NCBI RefSeq assembly: GCF_001653235.2
Contig: NW_019154050.1
Span: forward strand, 645,207-709,206
Direction: 5' to 3'
DNA length: 64,000 nucleotides
Source: Pochonia chlamydosporia 170
Taxonomy: Eukaryota > Ascomycota > Sordariomycetes > Hypocreales > Clavicipitaceae
Positions 10,031 through 20,579 of the stretch are shown here, piece by piece. The notes below the pieces were generated by a model. It had not been told where the DNA came from, ran no database searches, and saw only the letters and a program-made list of their open reading frames with translations. Numbering within the stretch: the stretch's first letter is position 1; every line of letters starts with the position of its first letter. The position numbers and the translations under genes were made by a program.

Positions 10031-10599
10031 CTGCCTCCGCGGTGGATGGGTAGCCAGGCTCCTTTGGGAGCGCATCTTGGATGGTGCTGTGAACCATCCT
10101 CCACCCCCCCCCAAAGTTTTGCCGGGACTTCACGAACGACGACTTGTCCTTCAGCAGTATGGCCGAAACGCCTACATATCAATTCCATCATTAAAGTATC
10201 AGTACGGCCCTATGCTATTGATTGAGCCAAGAGACTGGCAATTGATTCAATGGGCTCACGCATATGGATGCACAATGAGCGCTATGGGGGAATTCTTCTG
10301 CGGGCGGGACCCCCTACTTTTACATTGGTCCTGAGCAGACTAGTTCATCGAGTCTGAAGTTGGGCAGGATCTGAGCAGAAGGGTTGAATGGGAGAAAGAA
10401 AGCTTCATCGGGGCGGTCAATATAGACGAGAAATACAGTAGTTACATTCATGTCATGATCATCCATTCGCGTGCTAGTTGCGTGCTAGAGCCTCGTCCAG
10501 CCTAGCTGTCACAGTAGGAATCTCCTCCGGAATAAGGGTTGAGAGCATACTGAGTAGGTTTAATATAATACGGGACAAAATGTCCATCTCATAGTAAAA
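10031..10599. other. gene-free spacer
   Basis: Only short frames lie here (for example 10077-10334 plus), with no recognisable product. A TACTTTTACATTGGTC stretch near 10314 resembles the sequence just after block B (TTACTTTTAATATTGG near 26525). This suggests the repeat blocks were copied together with some flank. Confidence 0.35.
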
Positions 10600-11845
10600 T
10601 TACGCGCTATCATCGCCAAGGCGGTCCCTGACCAACACCTTCTCCGACTCTAGACAAGACCATTCGGGAAGGGTCTTAATCTGTCGCCACATATATCTCT
10701 CGAGGTTATCGGCCAGCTTTACGTACTGTGTGCTTTCGTCGTTGTATTTGCGACAGTTGTCGAAAACGAGCGTTGCGTCTCTTATAAAGTCTTCAAGCGT
10801 AACATATTGGTCCACTTCGAGCCTCGTCTCCATGGTACTCAGGTCCATGGGCTCTAGAATAATGTCGTAGTAGTCAGTCACTTCATCGCGATCCACTGGC
10901 ACAAGAAACGGCCATGCCGAATTATGATTAGCCATGTCGTTGAGAAGGCGCAGCAGCTGGCTGTAGATTGGGGCGTGTCGTGGTCGGCGTGTCATTTCGT
11001 CTTTATCTGGTGACCAACCAGACGCTCGGATTGCGGGAATATCAAGCGGATTGATCTCCTTAATGCCATCACTCCATTCTCTGGGAGGCGGGTGGATAAT
11101 GTGTGACTTCGAAAAAGCGCGAATTTTAGCCTGGACGCATTCCTTCTGCTTAGATAGCATACGTCCCATCTCGAGATATCGTATTCGTGGCAACATTGAG
11201 CACTGCATGAGGGTGGCTCCGTTGTAATCTTTGATGTATCCCATCCACATATTCTTTTCCAAGGTGATCTCCTTGGTGAAGCCTTGTTTCTTGAAATATC
11301 CAATGGCAGAGTTGTCGGCGCAGGTCAGGAAGTGCATCACATCGCCGCTGGCCCTCACGTAGTCTTTGAGGTGCGACATCAAATGCGCGCCATAACCTTT
11401 GACCTGTCGATCAGAGCTGATTGCGCAAAATGCGATTTCGGCAAACCTGCGGCGGCTGAAGGGACGGTAGGTAATGCCACCGACCACGTCAAGAGGCGGC
11501 TTAACAAGGGCGATGGATAAATGCGTACGGTCGTAGACGAGCCGCGCAACGTACGGTTTGGGCATGTTGGGGAGTTGCTTTTGGTATACGCAACACAGCC
11601 TAACGAGAACGATTGTTGACTCGCGCTGTCCATCATTGTTAACGACACGAAATTCGATCTCGCCGTTTCTTTCTTCGATTGCTGCGGCCTTCCGGCTCGA
11701 GGTTAATCTTTATACGAAGAGAAAAGAAGCCGTAGGGACGGGCGAAGAAAAGTCGCGGACGTACGTTTCTGGAACATGGAATAGACTTCGGGGCGGACTC
11801 GTTAAGCGTCGAGGGGCCAGAGTCATCATCATTTATTCTCCTCAC
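10600..11845 (-). CDS. GCN5-type histone acetyltransferase with bromodomain (extra copy)
   Basis: Exons 11845-11765 and 11688-10600 give 389 aa. The 76-nt intron has a GTACGT donor and a GGAAG acceptor. From [17 protein letters not shown] onward the protein follows Gcn5 closely. Around residue 111 lies the catalytic Glu in [10 protein letters not shown]. The acetyl-CoA loop [10 protein letters not shown] is at about 122-131, and [10 protein letters not shown] follows. The bromodomain spans about 263-373, with [14 protein letters not shown] and the acetyl-lysine Asn in [11 protein letters not shown]. Gcn5 is the SAGA/ADA acetyltransferase for histone H3. Every core genome already has one, so this diverged copy in an accessory region is probably a paralogue. 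Differences from the usual sequence include RRRFAEIAF and LEKNMWMGY. The N-terminus is shorter than usual, and exon 1 (27 aa) is the least certain part. Confidence 0.85.
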
Positions 11846-13297
11846 CGCAGGGGAGCCGAGGCTCCCCGACGCTTCTCGCCTCCCGTCTGGAACAAGTCAG
11901 TCATTCGATCAAGTAGCAAGCAACTTAAAAGGCGACGGCGTGCCTTCTTCTGTTGAATCGGCTGCCTGCGACCACTTTGCGGTGTGAGACCAGTCCATTT
12001 CGATGATGCTGTGTGGGGGGTTCGTTATTAGCACACAGATCACAAGAGCAGGCGCTTGTCTTTGGAGGAGGTTTCAGGGGAGAAGCCACAGGCGCGGAAA
12101 CTGGCGAATGCTTATTAGAATTGGGCGGGGGACAATCGGGCGGGTCTCAGCTCCCCGCATGCTATTTGAGGGCCGTCAACAAACACGCCGTGGAGGGCTC
12201 GTCGAGCTTCGTAACGCTTCCTCTACGGTCGTTCACCTGGCTCTTAACAGAGATACTAATCGCATTCGCGTGCAGGAAGTCATAGCAAAAACAAAACTAC
12301 TGAGAAGAGATGGCTATGTGCGACGCGCGGACACGCGAACTGTTTGAGAAGGGTTCCGGTGAAGCTATAGCGCCAATCCAAACCACCTGTTCAACGGGCC
12401 TAAGAGGCTTGCTGCCAAAGCAAGCTCCTTATGCCAATCGATTTGGCAGCAGTCTGTCCTGCTGTGACCCAACGCCAAACTCGCACGAAGTTGATGTCGT
12501 GATTACGGGCCCCGTCCCTGCACAACAGCATTTCCTGTGGAATGAGAAATACCCTGCGACCCTAAATGGAGCGCAGGGTGGTCGAGTATGCCGGCTAGGT
12601 ATTCTGCTGTGGCATTTCCCTTTGGATTGGTACACCGGGAACGGTAGGGCCAGAAATCTCTGCACTGTCTGTCGGTGTTCAGACTCGTCGTCTTGGCAGA
12701 ACATGACGATCCTCCACGTCGTGTGCGACGAGGAGTAAAGAGCACTGAACTCTTCACGCCCCATAGATGTCTTGGCGTCCTTTACCATCAATTAAATCAC
12801 CCCGGCCCACAGTGGTACCATATTCGAGCCTTTCAGACAGACGAGACAATTCACGGAGTCTGTTGGTGTATTACGATTAAGCACTCAGATAAACTGGCGA
12901 GATGTCTCCTGGGCGAACATCTGTAGGAGACATCGGGCTGCGTCTCTATGAGAACCTCATTGAGGTGAACAGATCTGCATTTGGTTGTTGGTATTCTATG
13001 ATTGGGAGGGATATGTCTAGTTTAGAAGCATGGCCACCTTTCCAATCGGCTACCAAGGTCTCAATGAAGCTCGAAGGCAATATTGTTTGTGTCAAATTAG
13101 TGGCATCTGATGTGGTAACGCGGACCACTGGAGACTATGGCGGATGAATTTCAGCCAGAGCAACTGAATCGGAGCTCTACAACTCAAGAGTATTAACTGG
13201 TATCGCACTCGTAACGCAGCGTATTGCTGCCGTTGCATGATTTTTGTAGTACCCCGCACACCATACGTTGATTGTACAGCAAGAACGTGAAGACCAG
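11846..13297. other. gene-poor stretch
   Basis: About 1.45 kb holds several short open frames (12003-12347, 12310-12738, 12902-13147 on plus). None has a recognisable domain, a good start context or splice partners. I see nothing I can support as a gene. Confidence 0.35.
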
Positions 13298-13585
13298 TCA
13301 TTCCTGAGTTGCCCAAGGCGTTCGCGGCGTCGTTGGCGTAGATGGCGCGTTTGGTGTTTGTTCCTGTCCATTACAGTTAGTAAGTCCAAGCGCAAGCACA
13401 CTTCGCGGTAGACGAACATCATCCTCAGGCGTCTTGCTCAAACTGATCTGAATGTAGGCACATATCTTGGTGATCTTCGCATTTGACTCTGCCAGGATGC
13501 GTTCCGCATAAACGACGTCTTCGCGTACAGAGTCCAGGCAGTCTGCCATAGCCGCAAGATCCTTTTGGGAGAGTGGCATTGGCAT
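13298..13585 (-). CDS. small hypothetical protein, 95 aa
   Basis: The frame from the first ATG (13585) encodes MPMPLSQKDLAAMADCLD, then a predicted amphipathic helix (VREDVVYAERILAESNAK), and ends in a Pro/Thr-rich tail (NAPSTPTTPRTPWA). The composition looks protein-like, but no family is recognised and no signal peptide is present. It could be a real small gene or chance. Confidence 0.4.
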   Translation of the reverse strand: MPMPLSQKDLAAMADCLDSVREDVVYAERILAESNAKITKICAYIQISLSKTPEDDVRLPRSVLALGLTNCNGQEQTPNAPSTPTTPRTPWATQE

Positions 13586-14319
13586 TTTGATCCGATTCGG
13601 CTCCGTCAACGGAGGGCTGGGCAGATTTGCTGCTGGTATGCGCTACCGAGAAGGCGAAGCGATCTTAATGTTATAGTAAGAGTGAAGGGTGACTAGTTGA
13701 TTGAATGGGTATGAATAAAAAGAGATGCTGCGTCTATCAGCAGCTGCTTTGTTCGACAGACGCTTACGTGGGCAAGAATTGGGCCGTGTTGTCAGTACGT
13801 TGGCTTCGCGTTAAGTAGCCGGCGTCTCTACCTCTGGCCTCTCTGATGAGCTTACAAGGTGGGCGGCGGTCATGTAACCCTGGCATCTTTGGATTGGCAT
13901 TACTTCTTAACATGAGGCCGGGAACGTTCGCTCACAGCCCGCAAGCAACCCACCCCATCCCCAGGCGCGTATTGTATTTGTTTTCCGCCGCTGTTTCCAC
14001 GGCCCCTTCACGGTATAACTTTGTACGAACTATGCCACCCAAATTTGTCCACTGCGACGCATTCTGATCGGCTCCATGCTGAAGCAAGGATTTGCCCCAG
14101 CTGTCAAAGTGCACCCAGCACGCTGTGGTGGTGTCAAACATTTACCTGACCGTTTTTAAATCATGGCCATTGGTACTTCTCGCGAGCGAATCCAATCTTG
14201 CCTTTGCTTGATGAACAGGAGATAGAAAGGCTCACGACGTGCCAGGGAATGCGTAACTAAAGGGGACTAACCGCTCAAGTATGCCAGTACATAGCTAGAA
14301 TTTCCCATTGTGCAAGTTC
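13586..14319. other. gene-free spacer downstream of the NLR
   Basis: Nothing recognisable was found in these 730 bp. They lie just beyond the stop codon of the minus-strand NLR. Confidence 0.35.
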
Positions 14320-17300
14320 TCATATGTCACTTGCAGTTTCATGCGCCCCTTTAAGGAGACCAATGGACAGGAGTCTGTCTGGATCATCATGGGCAAGTAT
14401 CTCGCTCTCCACAGCCACCACGTGCTCCAAGATCTTAATCGCATCCTCAATCCGTCGATCGTCGAGGTATGCGCTCGCAAGTTCGTGCTCCGATGCAAGT
14501 CGAGAATGGTCCTTCTCATCCAGCGTCTCCTTCTGAACTGCCACCACATGTTCGAACATCTTGATCGCGTCTTTAATCCGTCGGTCGTTGAGGTATGCCC
14601 TCGCAAGTTCGTGCTCCGATGTTAGTCGAGAATGGTCCTTCTCATCCAGCGTCTCCTTCCGAACTGCCACCACATGCTCGAATATCTTGATCGCATCCTT
14701 AATCCGTCGGTCGTCGAGGTATGCGCTCGCAAGTGCGTGCTCTGATGCAAGTCGATCATGGTCCTTCTCATCTAGCGTCCCGCTCTCCACAGCCACCACG
14801 TGCTCCAAGATCTTGATCGCATCCTCAATCCGTCGGTCGTCGAGGTATGCGCTCGCAAGTTCGTGCTCCGATGCAAGTCGATCATGGTCCTTCTCATCCA
14901 GCGTCTCCTTCCGAACTTCCACCACATGCTCTAACATCTTGATCGCATCCTCAATCCGTCGGTCGTCGTGGTATGCCCTCGCAAGTTCGTGCTCTGATGC
15001 AAGTCGATCATGGTCCTTCTCATCTAGCGTCTCGCTCTCCACAGCCACCACGTGCTCCAAGATCTTGATCGCATCCTCAATCCGTCGGTCGTCGAGGTAT
15101 GCGCTCGCAAGTGCCTGCTCCGATGCAAGTCGATCATGGTCCTTCTCATCCAGCGTCTCCTTCCGAACTGCCACAACATGCTCTAACATCTTGATCGCAT
15201 CCTTAATCCGTCGGTCGTCAAGGTATGCCCTCGCAAGTTCGTGCTCCGATGCAAGTCGATCATGGTCCTTCTCATCCAGCGTCTCCTTCCGAACTGCCAT
15301 CACGTGCTCTAACATCTTGATCGCATCCTCAATCCGTCGGTCGGCGAGGTATGCGCTCGCAAGTTCGTGCTCTGATGTTAGTCGAGAATGGTCCTTCTCA
15401 TCTAGCGTCTCTTTCTCGACTGCCACCACGTGCTCTAACATCTTGATCGCGTTCTTAATCCGTCGGTCGGCGAGGTATGCTCTCGCAAGTGCGTGCTCCG
15501 ATGATAGTCGATCCTGATCTTTTTCAGAAAGTCGGTCCTTATTCCAGCGACAGACCTCCTCATAGCATCTCGCCGCTTCTTTGGGCCGTCTCTCAGTATT
15601 AAGGTAATCTCCAACTTTCCTTAAAAGGTGGCATGCATCATCTGTCCTGCTCTCAGTACTCTGGTACAGTAGCCGCGTCGCATGTGGCAGGTACTCCCTT
15701 CTTAAGTCATGGTTCCCATGCTTATCTGAAGGGAAGATGTTCGCAAGGTGACAAATCGCATCGTCCGCCATCTGCTCCGCCCGGCCCTGCTTCTCGACCC
15801 ATCTTCGCGTTGCCATGTGTACAAGACTGTGCATGTCAAATGTGCTGCTATCTCCACGACGAACGAGAAACGAGTAGCTACAAAGCGTTCCAATCGCCCA
15901 TTCCAGCTCGTCGGGCTCCGCATTGGGTAAGATCGATTGAGGAATCGCCTTCGACTCAATGAATGATATGAATGACAATAGATCGACCGCGACCTGGTCT
16001 GACTGTTTGATCTGCTCGAAAGTCACTAGCCATGTTGTTCCTACGGCATTTCGGGAATCTCTATACCGAGTGGTATCTTTGAATTCTCTACCCAACACTC
16101 TGATAACGTCCTTCTCTGCGCCTCGCAAAAGCCCTAAGTACGTTTGAATAGGCGCCTTGGTCTGGTTTAGGTATGCTGCAGCCTGCGTAATAGCTAGCGG
16201 GAGAAAAGTCAGATGGGTGAGCAGCTCGGCGACAAGCGCTTCATCTTGAAGCAGCTTCTTTCGAATTAAGGATTTCTGCAGGAGATCTGTTGCTTCTCCC
16301 TGATCCATTTGCTCGATATCGATCACATCGGATTGCGCGAATTCGTCCGCGATTTGCCCAGATCGGGTCGTCAATAAGATTCTACCGTTCTCGCTCTGCG
16401 GCAAATACTCTTCCAAGCCGGGCTTATCGGCGGATCCAACAACGAGGTCCTTATCGTCAGCGTTGTCTATAATGAGAAGCCATTTGCCAGCTTTGTCCGA
16501 ATTGAGATGCCGGCAAACTAGCTCTTTAACATCTTCCTCTTCACTACTCTTCTGCAAATTAAGCTTTTTGGCAATTTCCGCAAAAGCCTGTTCCGCACTC
16601 TCATCACTTAGAACTGGTACCCAAAATATCGAATAGTCAGGCCGCTTTTCCTTCATTTGGTACGCAAAACGCAGAGCTATTTGTGTCTTGCCCACTCCAC
16701 CGAGTCCGACGAGGGCCACTTTCTGGCCCTGGTCCTGACCAAAGAATTTCTCTTCCAGTGTGTTCAGGATGGTAGCACGACCAGTGAAGCGGGTGTTCTT
16801 GGCAAGCTGAATATAATAGCATGGCCGATGAACCTCTTCTGGTGCATTGTCAGCGGTCTTCTCTATATTCAAGATGCCATTCAATTTAGCTTTCGCTCAC
16901 CAGTCAATCCAAGGACTCCTTTGACAGTCATCTGCCGTTCTGCTGCCGTGGCAAACATGGAGGGCGACGTGGGTGTTCGGCCTGCCTCGCTCGGGGGAAT
17001 CTCGTCAAGCAAAGCCCTGGCATACGAAGCCGCCATTGCTGCCGCATATGGCTGCCAATGCTTATTCTTATGTCGATCACCGTAATCGCATACCCCTCGA
17101 ATGACGCCGACTGGAATTCGATTCATAGTTCCCGCCGCTTCCATCTCTAGACCAATAAGGCCGTACTTGTCTCTTAACTCATTCTTCTTTTGCGCGTTCT
17201 TTAATAGCTTGTCTCCTGAGCCAATCGTCCCATACCAGACACGAGTGCGTTTTGCGTCTGGTCGTGGAGCACGGACGGCCACTTCCTCCGACCCATCTTC

Positions 17301-17945
17301 ATAAGCCAAGAACAATGTGTCGCGATCCTGGCCCGGGTCACTAAAGGTGCCAGCCGCATGCTCCTTATTGCGGATGATTTCGTAGTAGGGCAAGAAACTC
17401 CCGGTGTCATTCGGCGCCTCGAGTTTGATACTGCCGATGGCTGCTCGCACAATGGGTTCGGTCGTAGCGAGAGCGTGCCTGAGTCGGAGCTGTTGAAATC
17501 CGTCTTCAGTTTCCTTGCCAAGATCATACGCAATCAGTCCCGCGCTCTCGCCATCCGGAAGACCAACGAGTATATCGCCCAACCGAATGTCGCGAATTGG
17601 AATTCGGGACAGATCAGGTAGGCCCGCTGCCACGCCAACGAGCAGCCCAAACCAGAGGTTGGGAAAGAACTTCTTCACCTGGCTGGCGAGTGCAGCCGCA
17701 GAGCCAGTCCCGTATTCTTGGCCTGCTGGCAGAGTTGCTATGACAATGTTGTGGCCTCCCATAACACCTGCGTGAAACACATAGTCATCGCCTCGGCCAA
17801 CCGGAAATCGGCCGCGGTGTCTCTCGTCTAGCAAGTGTAGGGCAGCCTGGGCCTCGATCTCGAGAGGTGCAATCCAGGCCACGGTATAGTCTTTGGGGTC
17901 GAGCTTAATTGTTCGATAGGAGTGACGTGTCTCTGTTGGTAGCAT
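14320..17945 (-). CDS. NOD-like receptor: PNP-UDP, NB-ARC and TPR domains
   Basis: Exons 17945-16901 and 16862-14320 give 1195 aa. The 38-nt intron (GTGAGC to ATATAG) is short but restores frame exactly. Residues about 17-335 form a nucleoside-phosphorylase (PNP_UDP_1) head: YTVAWIAPLEIEAQAAL, GVAAGLPDL, GLEMEAAG, IRGVCDYGDRHKNKHWQPYA. After the linker (CYYIQLAKNTRFTGR) comes NB-ARC, with P-loop GLGGVGKTQ (G403-T408) and Walker B WLLIIDNADD near 475. From about residue 803, nine 42-aa TPR units follow, then a short end. Fungal NLRs of this design are STAND proteins linked to non-self recognition and regulated cell death. The head may sense or process a nucleotide or nucleoside, while the repeats bind ligand. 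NLRs are frequent Starship cargo. All key motifs are present and no internal stop is seen. Confidence 0.9.
14350..15520 (-). repeat. nine near-identical 126-bp TPR-coding units
   Basis: The 3' end of the NLR consists of nine 126-bp units, each encoding 42 aa of the form SEHELARAYLDDRRIKDAIK plus MLEHVVAVRKETLDEKDH. Units differ at only a few positions: K/E before DAIK, M/I after it, VRKE/VESE, D/S before RL. Such high internal identity fits concerted evolution by unequal exchange, as known for repeat domains of fungal incompatibility NLRs. The opposite strand is spuriously open over about 950 bp because of the repeat. Confidence 0.9.
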
Positions 17946-19836
17946 TTGTGTGATCTGTCTGCTATTGTGGACTAGGGTGGTTGCCTCCGTAGACTATATG
18001 GACAAGAGGAACGTCGCCGAACTGCAATGCGATATGCTTTCAACATGAATCATGTCGAATGCGACAGTCTTGGGTAACCTCGCCCATTCACGAGCACTTG
18101 CTGTTGGGCATCGTCCGAGAAAAAAATGCGGCTGGAGACCCCGCGCAGGCAGCAAGGCTCAACATCCAATCACTCGTTGGTCTGTTGTCGGCGAAGTTGA
18201 GCTGGAGTTCCATCGTATGAGTGACAGAGGACGGCCTGCCTCAACTTTCAACCTTGAGTTCTTCCCAAGCTTTAATCCAGAAAGTAGGTAATCGTTCGTC
18301 TAGCGAGCCCGGAGGTGGTCCTAGGCAGAGGATTTAGCGAGCGTAGGAATGGTTCCGCAAATAACTGGGAAATTGTGGACCGACATAGAAAATTTAAATT
18401 GTTGGTCACGTCACAATAAAGTACTAATAAAAATTGGCAGTCAGAAAGCGGCGGCCATATCATTCGAATTTGGAGCTTGAGAATACTGACGCGCCAAGTG
18501 TGCGACGATAAACTGTACCTGACCCGCTGTTGTTAGGTCGGGGTGGGATGCCCCTCTTTTTTGGTTCTATATTGTGCCAAACCCAGGGACAGGCTCATTT
18601 CCGGGCAAAAAAAAGTACATTTCATTTTAAATGAATGGATTCTGAACCTGAAACCCTATTCCAGAACTTTCACAAACTTTGAGACTTCATATCGGTGAAC
18701 TCGAACATAGGCACATTTTTCTTTTGTTATGAGCCTCTGCTAATAGATACTTTTGAAGGTAGTACAAGCTTGGCTAGAGTGCAAAGCCGCAGATGGTCGT
18801 TATCTAGCAAATCCCGCGACATGAATTTCGCCCTTTACTGTACCACTCAAATATTTTAATAGAGAAAAAGCGTGTCTTTTATATATGCGACCTTTCTAAA
18901 GACAATATAACAGAAAGAAACGAACCGCCCAATTGATACCAGCGATCTAAACTGATACAGAGCATGTTAAATGGCGTCGCAAGTGTTGGGGACGAATTGC
19001 CTGTTTACATAGGCCTTAACGTGTCTCCATTTTTTGTTTAATTCGGAAGCTATCGGTTGCTTGGGTAAGTTCCTCTGCTCCCCTTGGGCCAACTTAACTA
19101 ACAAATTGTTTTAACAGTTGGTGAACTAGTCGAATGTCGCTCCGGGACCAGCGCCTTCGTGGGTAGTTTGGCCTCATGACATCGACAAGATTCAGCAATG
19201 GAAGGTGTTTCTGATCCACTGAAGAGTGCATATTGGCGAAACAGTAAAATAATCTCCGAACAAGAAACGTAAGAGCTTGAGGAATAGGCATTGACGGAAA
19301 ACTTCAACTCGACAGCCATGATGGGGGTTCGCCTAACGTTGGGGCTGCCTTATGCGCAGGCGGCGCATGGTATACATGTCAGTATCGCATAGGTTGGGAT
19401 TTTCTGGAATCACGAATGTGATTGTTCCCCCGAATAAATTCCCCCGCATTTGAAGATCGTGTATAGGCTAAAGTCTCTTCTAATACCTGTTCTGCACAGG
19501 CACGGAACCCAGTTTCAATTTTGTTTCCTGAATGATGTTCTCGTCAGACTCACAGGGGTGCCTCTCCCGGATTCAGGAGTACGAAAGTAGATCTGGTCAA
19601 TCACGCAATGAGTCATGATAACACATGGAGCAATTGACTATTTATACGCTATTAGGGTTGTTGTGCCGATGGCTCGTCGTCTGGCGCTCTCTAATAAACA
19701 TTAGCTTCACCTCATTATCCTCTTAAGTATTGTCCTTTTTCAGTCTTCCTGGAATATCCTCTTGGAAGACCATTATTCGGATGTACGCCTATTGAGTTGC
19801 ACCCATTGAGCTGCCGTTGCTAGCCGCGTTTAGAAG
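17946..19836. other. 1.9-kb gene-free stretch
   Basis: This AT-leaning sequence lies upstream of the NLR and of the membrane-protein gene. Only frames under 80 codons occur and none is recognisable. The first few hundred bases next to 17945 should include the NLR promoter. Confidence 0.35.
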
Positions 19837-20256
19837 ATGGGCAGGCTAATTAAAAACCATTGGGGTCGCCTCATCGTCCTCACTGCCGCCGCCTATCAAG
19901 TTGGCGCCGCTATTGAAGGGTTTTTTTGGCCTAAGATATTTTTGGACTTCCTGACCAAGAAATTCGACCCAGCTGTGAAACCTGTTCCCATTCTACAAAC
20001 CATTAACCTTCTCCTTGGAATGGGCATGCTTATGCTTGAATGGCCCTTAAGTATTATGACTAGGTTAAGTCTCTATAACTCGCTCAAACTTCGACTTATC
20101 CTATTGCCAATAGTTGCCTTTACTTCACTTTTAATGTATCAGTCCACTAATCCGGCAATCTACTACCTAATTGGAATGGTGGTCTACTTAATGGCTTATA
20201 ATGATGGCGAGACAATTTGCGGGACGCCTTGGAGTGTACCAAACGACCACGCTTAA
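19837..20256 (+). CDS. conserved fungal integral membrane protein (DUF7727-like)
   Basis: This single-exon gene encodes 139 aa. It starts MGRLIKNHWGRLIVLTAAAY and continues GAAIEGFFWPKIFLDFLTKK and VKPVPILQTINLLLGMGML. This is the pattern of a widespread small fungal membrane protein of unknown function (annotated as DUF7727 in my memory). About four hydrophobic segments are visible: residues 9-30, 50-68, 85-104 and 108-123. The end (GETICGTPWSVP) also matches the family. No role is known to me. It is probably a complete gene, although diverged (for example SLYNSLKLRLILLPIVAF). Confidence 0.75.
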   Translation: MGRLIKNHWGRLIVLTAAAYQVGAAIEGFFWPKIFLDFLTKKFDPAVKPVPILQTINLLLGMGMLMLEWPLSIMTRLSLYNSLKLRLILLPIVAFTSLLMYQSTNPAIYYLIGMVVYLMAYNDGETICGTPWSVPNDHA

Positions 20257-20579
20257 CAAGAGGAGGAGAGTCCGTGAACGATGGTTGTTCTGGCTCCATA
20301 TGATTGGCTTGAAGATACAAGGCAGCGTGCCAATCAGCAGTTTCAGCAGTAACGTTAAAGACGCAGCATTGCTCTCGGTAACTGGCTTCCCTTCATGGCT
20401 TCGCCTGCAGTGCCCAAGCAAAACCCATCCACACCGAATCCGAATTGCTATTTGTTGATAACGGGATTAATTTTTGTCTATACAAACTGTTTTGGAGCCC
20501 CAGGCTCTTCCAGTAGGACCTGTATCATTTGTTTACTTGATCTAATACGATCTGCACCACACCAATAAACTCGCCTGAC
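20257..20579. other. spacer between two plus-strand genes
   Basis: These 323 bp form the 3' flank of the membrane-protein gene and the promoter region of the 549-aa gene. No other feature was seen. Confidence 0.3.

Noticed and set aside
12003..13147. Several plus-strand frames of 80-140 codons
   Set aside because: No conserved motif, poor composition, mutually overlapping frames and no splice logic.
14561..15517. Plus-strand 318-codon Ser-rich frame opposite the NLR
   Set aside because: It is the antisense of the 126-bp TPR units and carries no independent signal.
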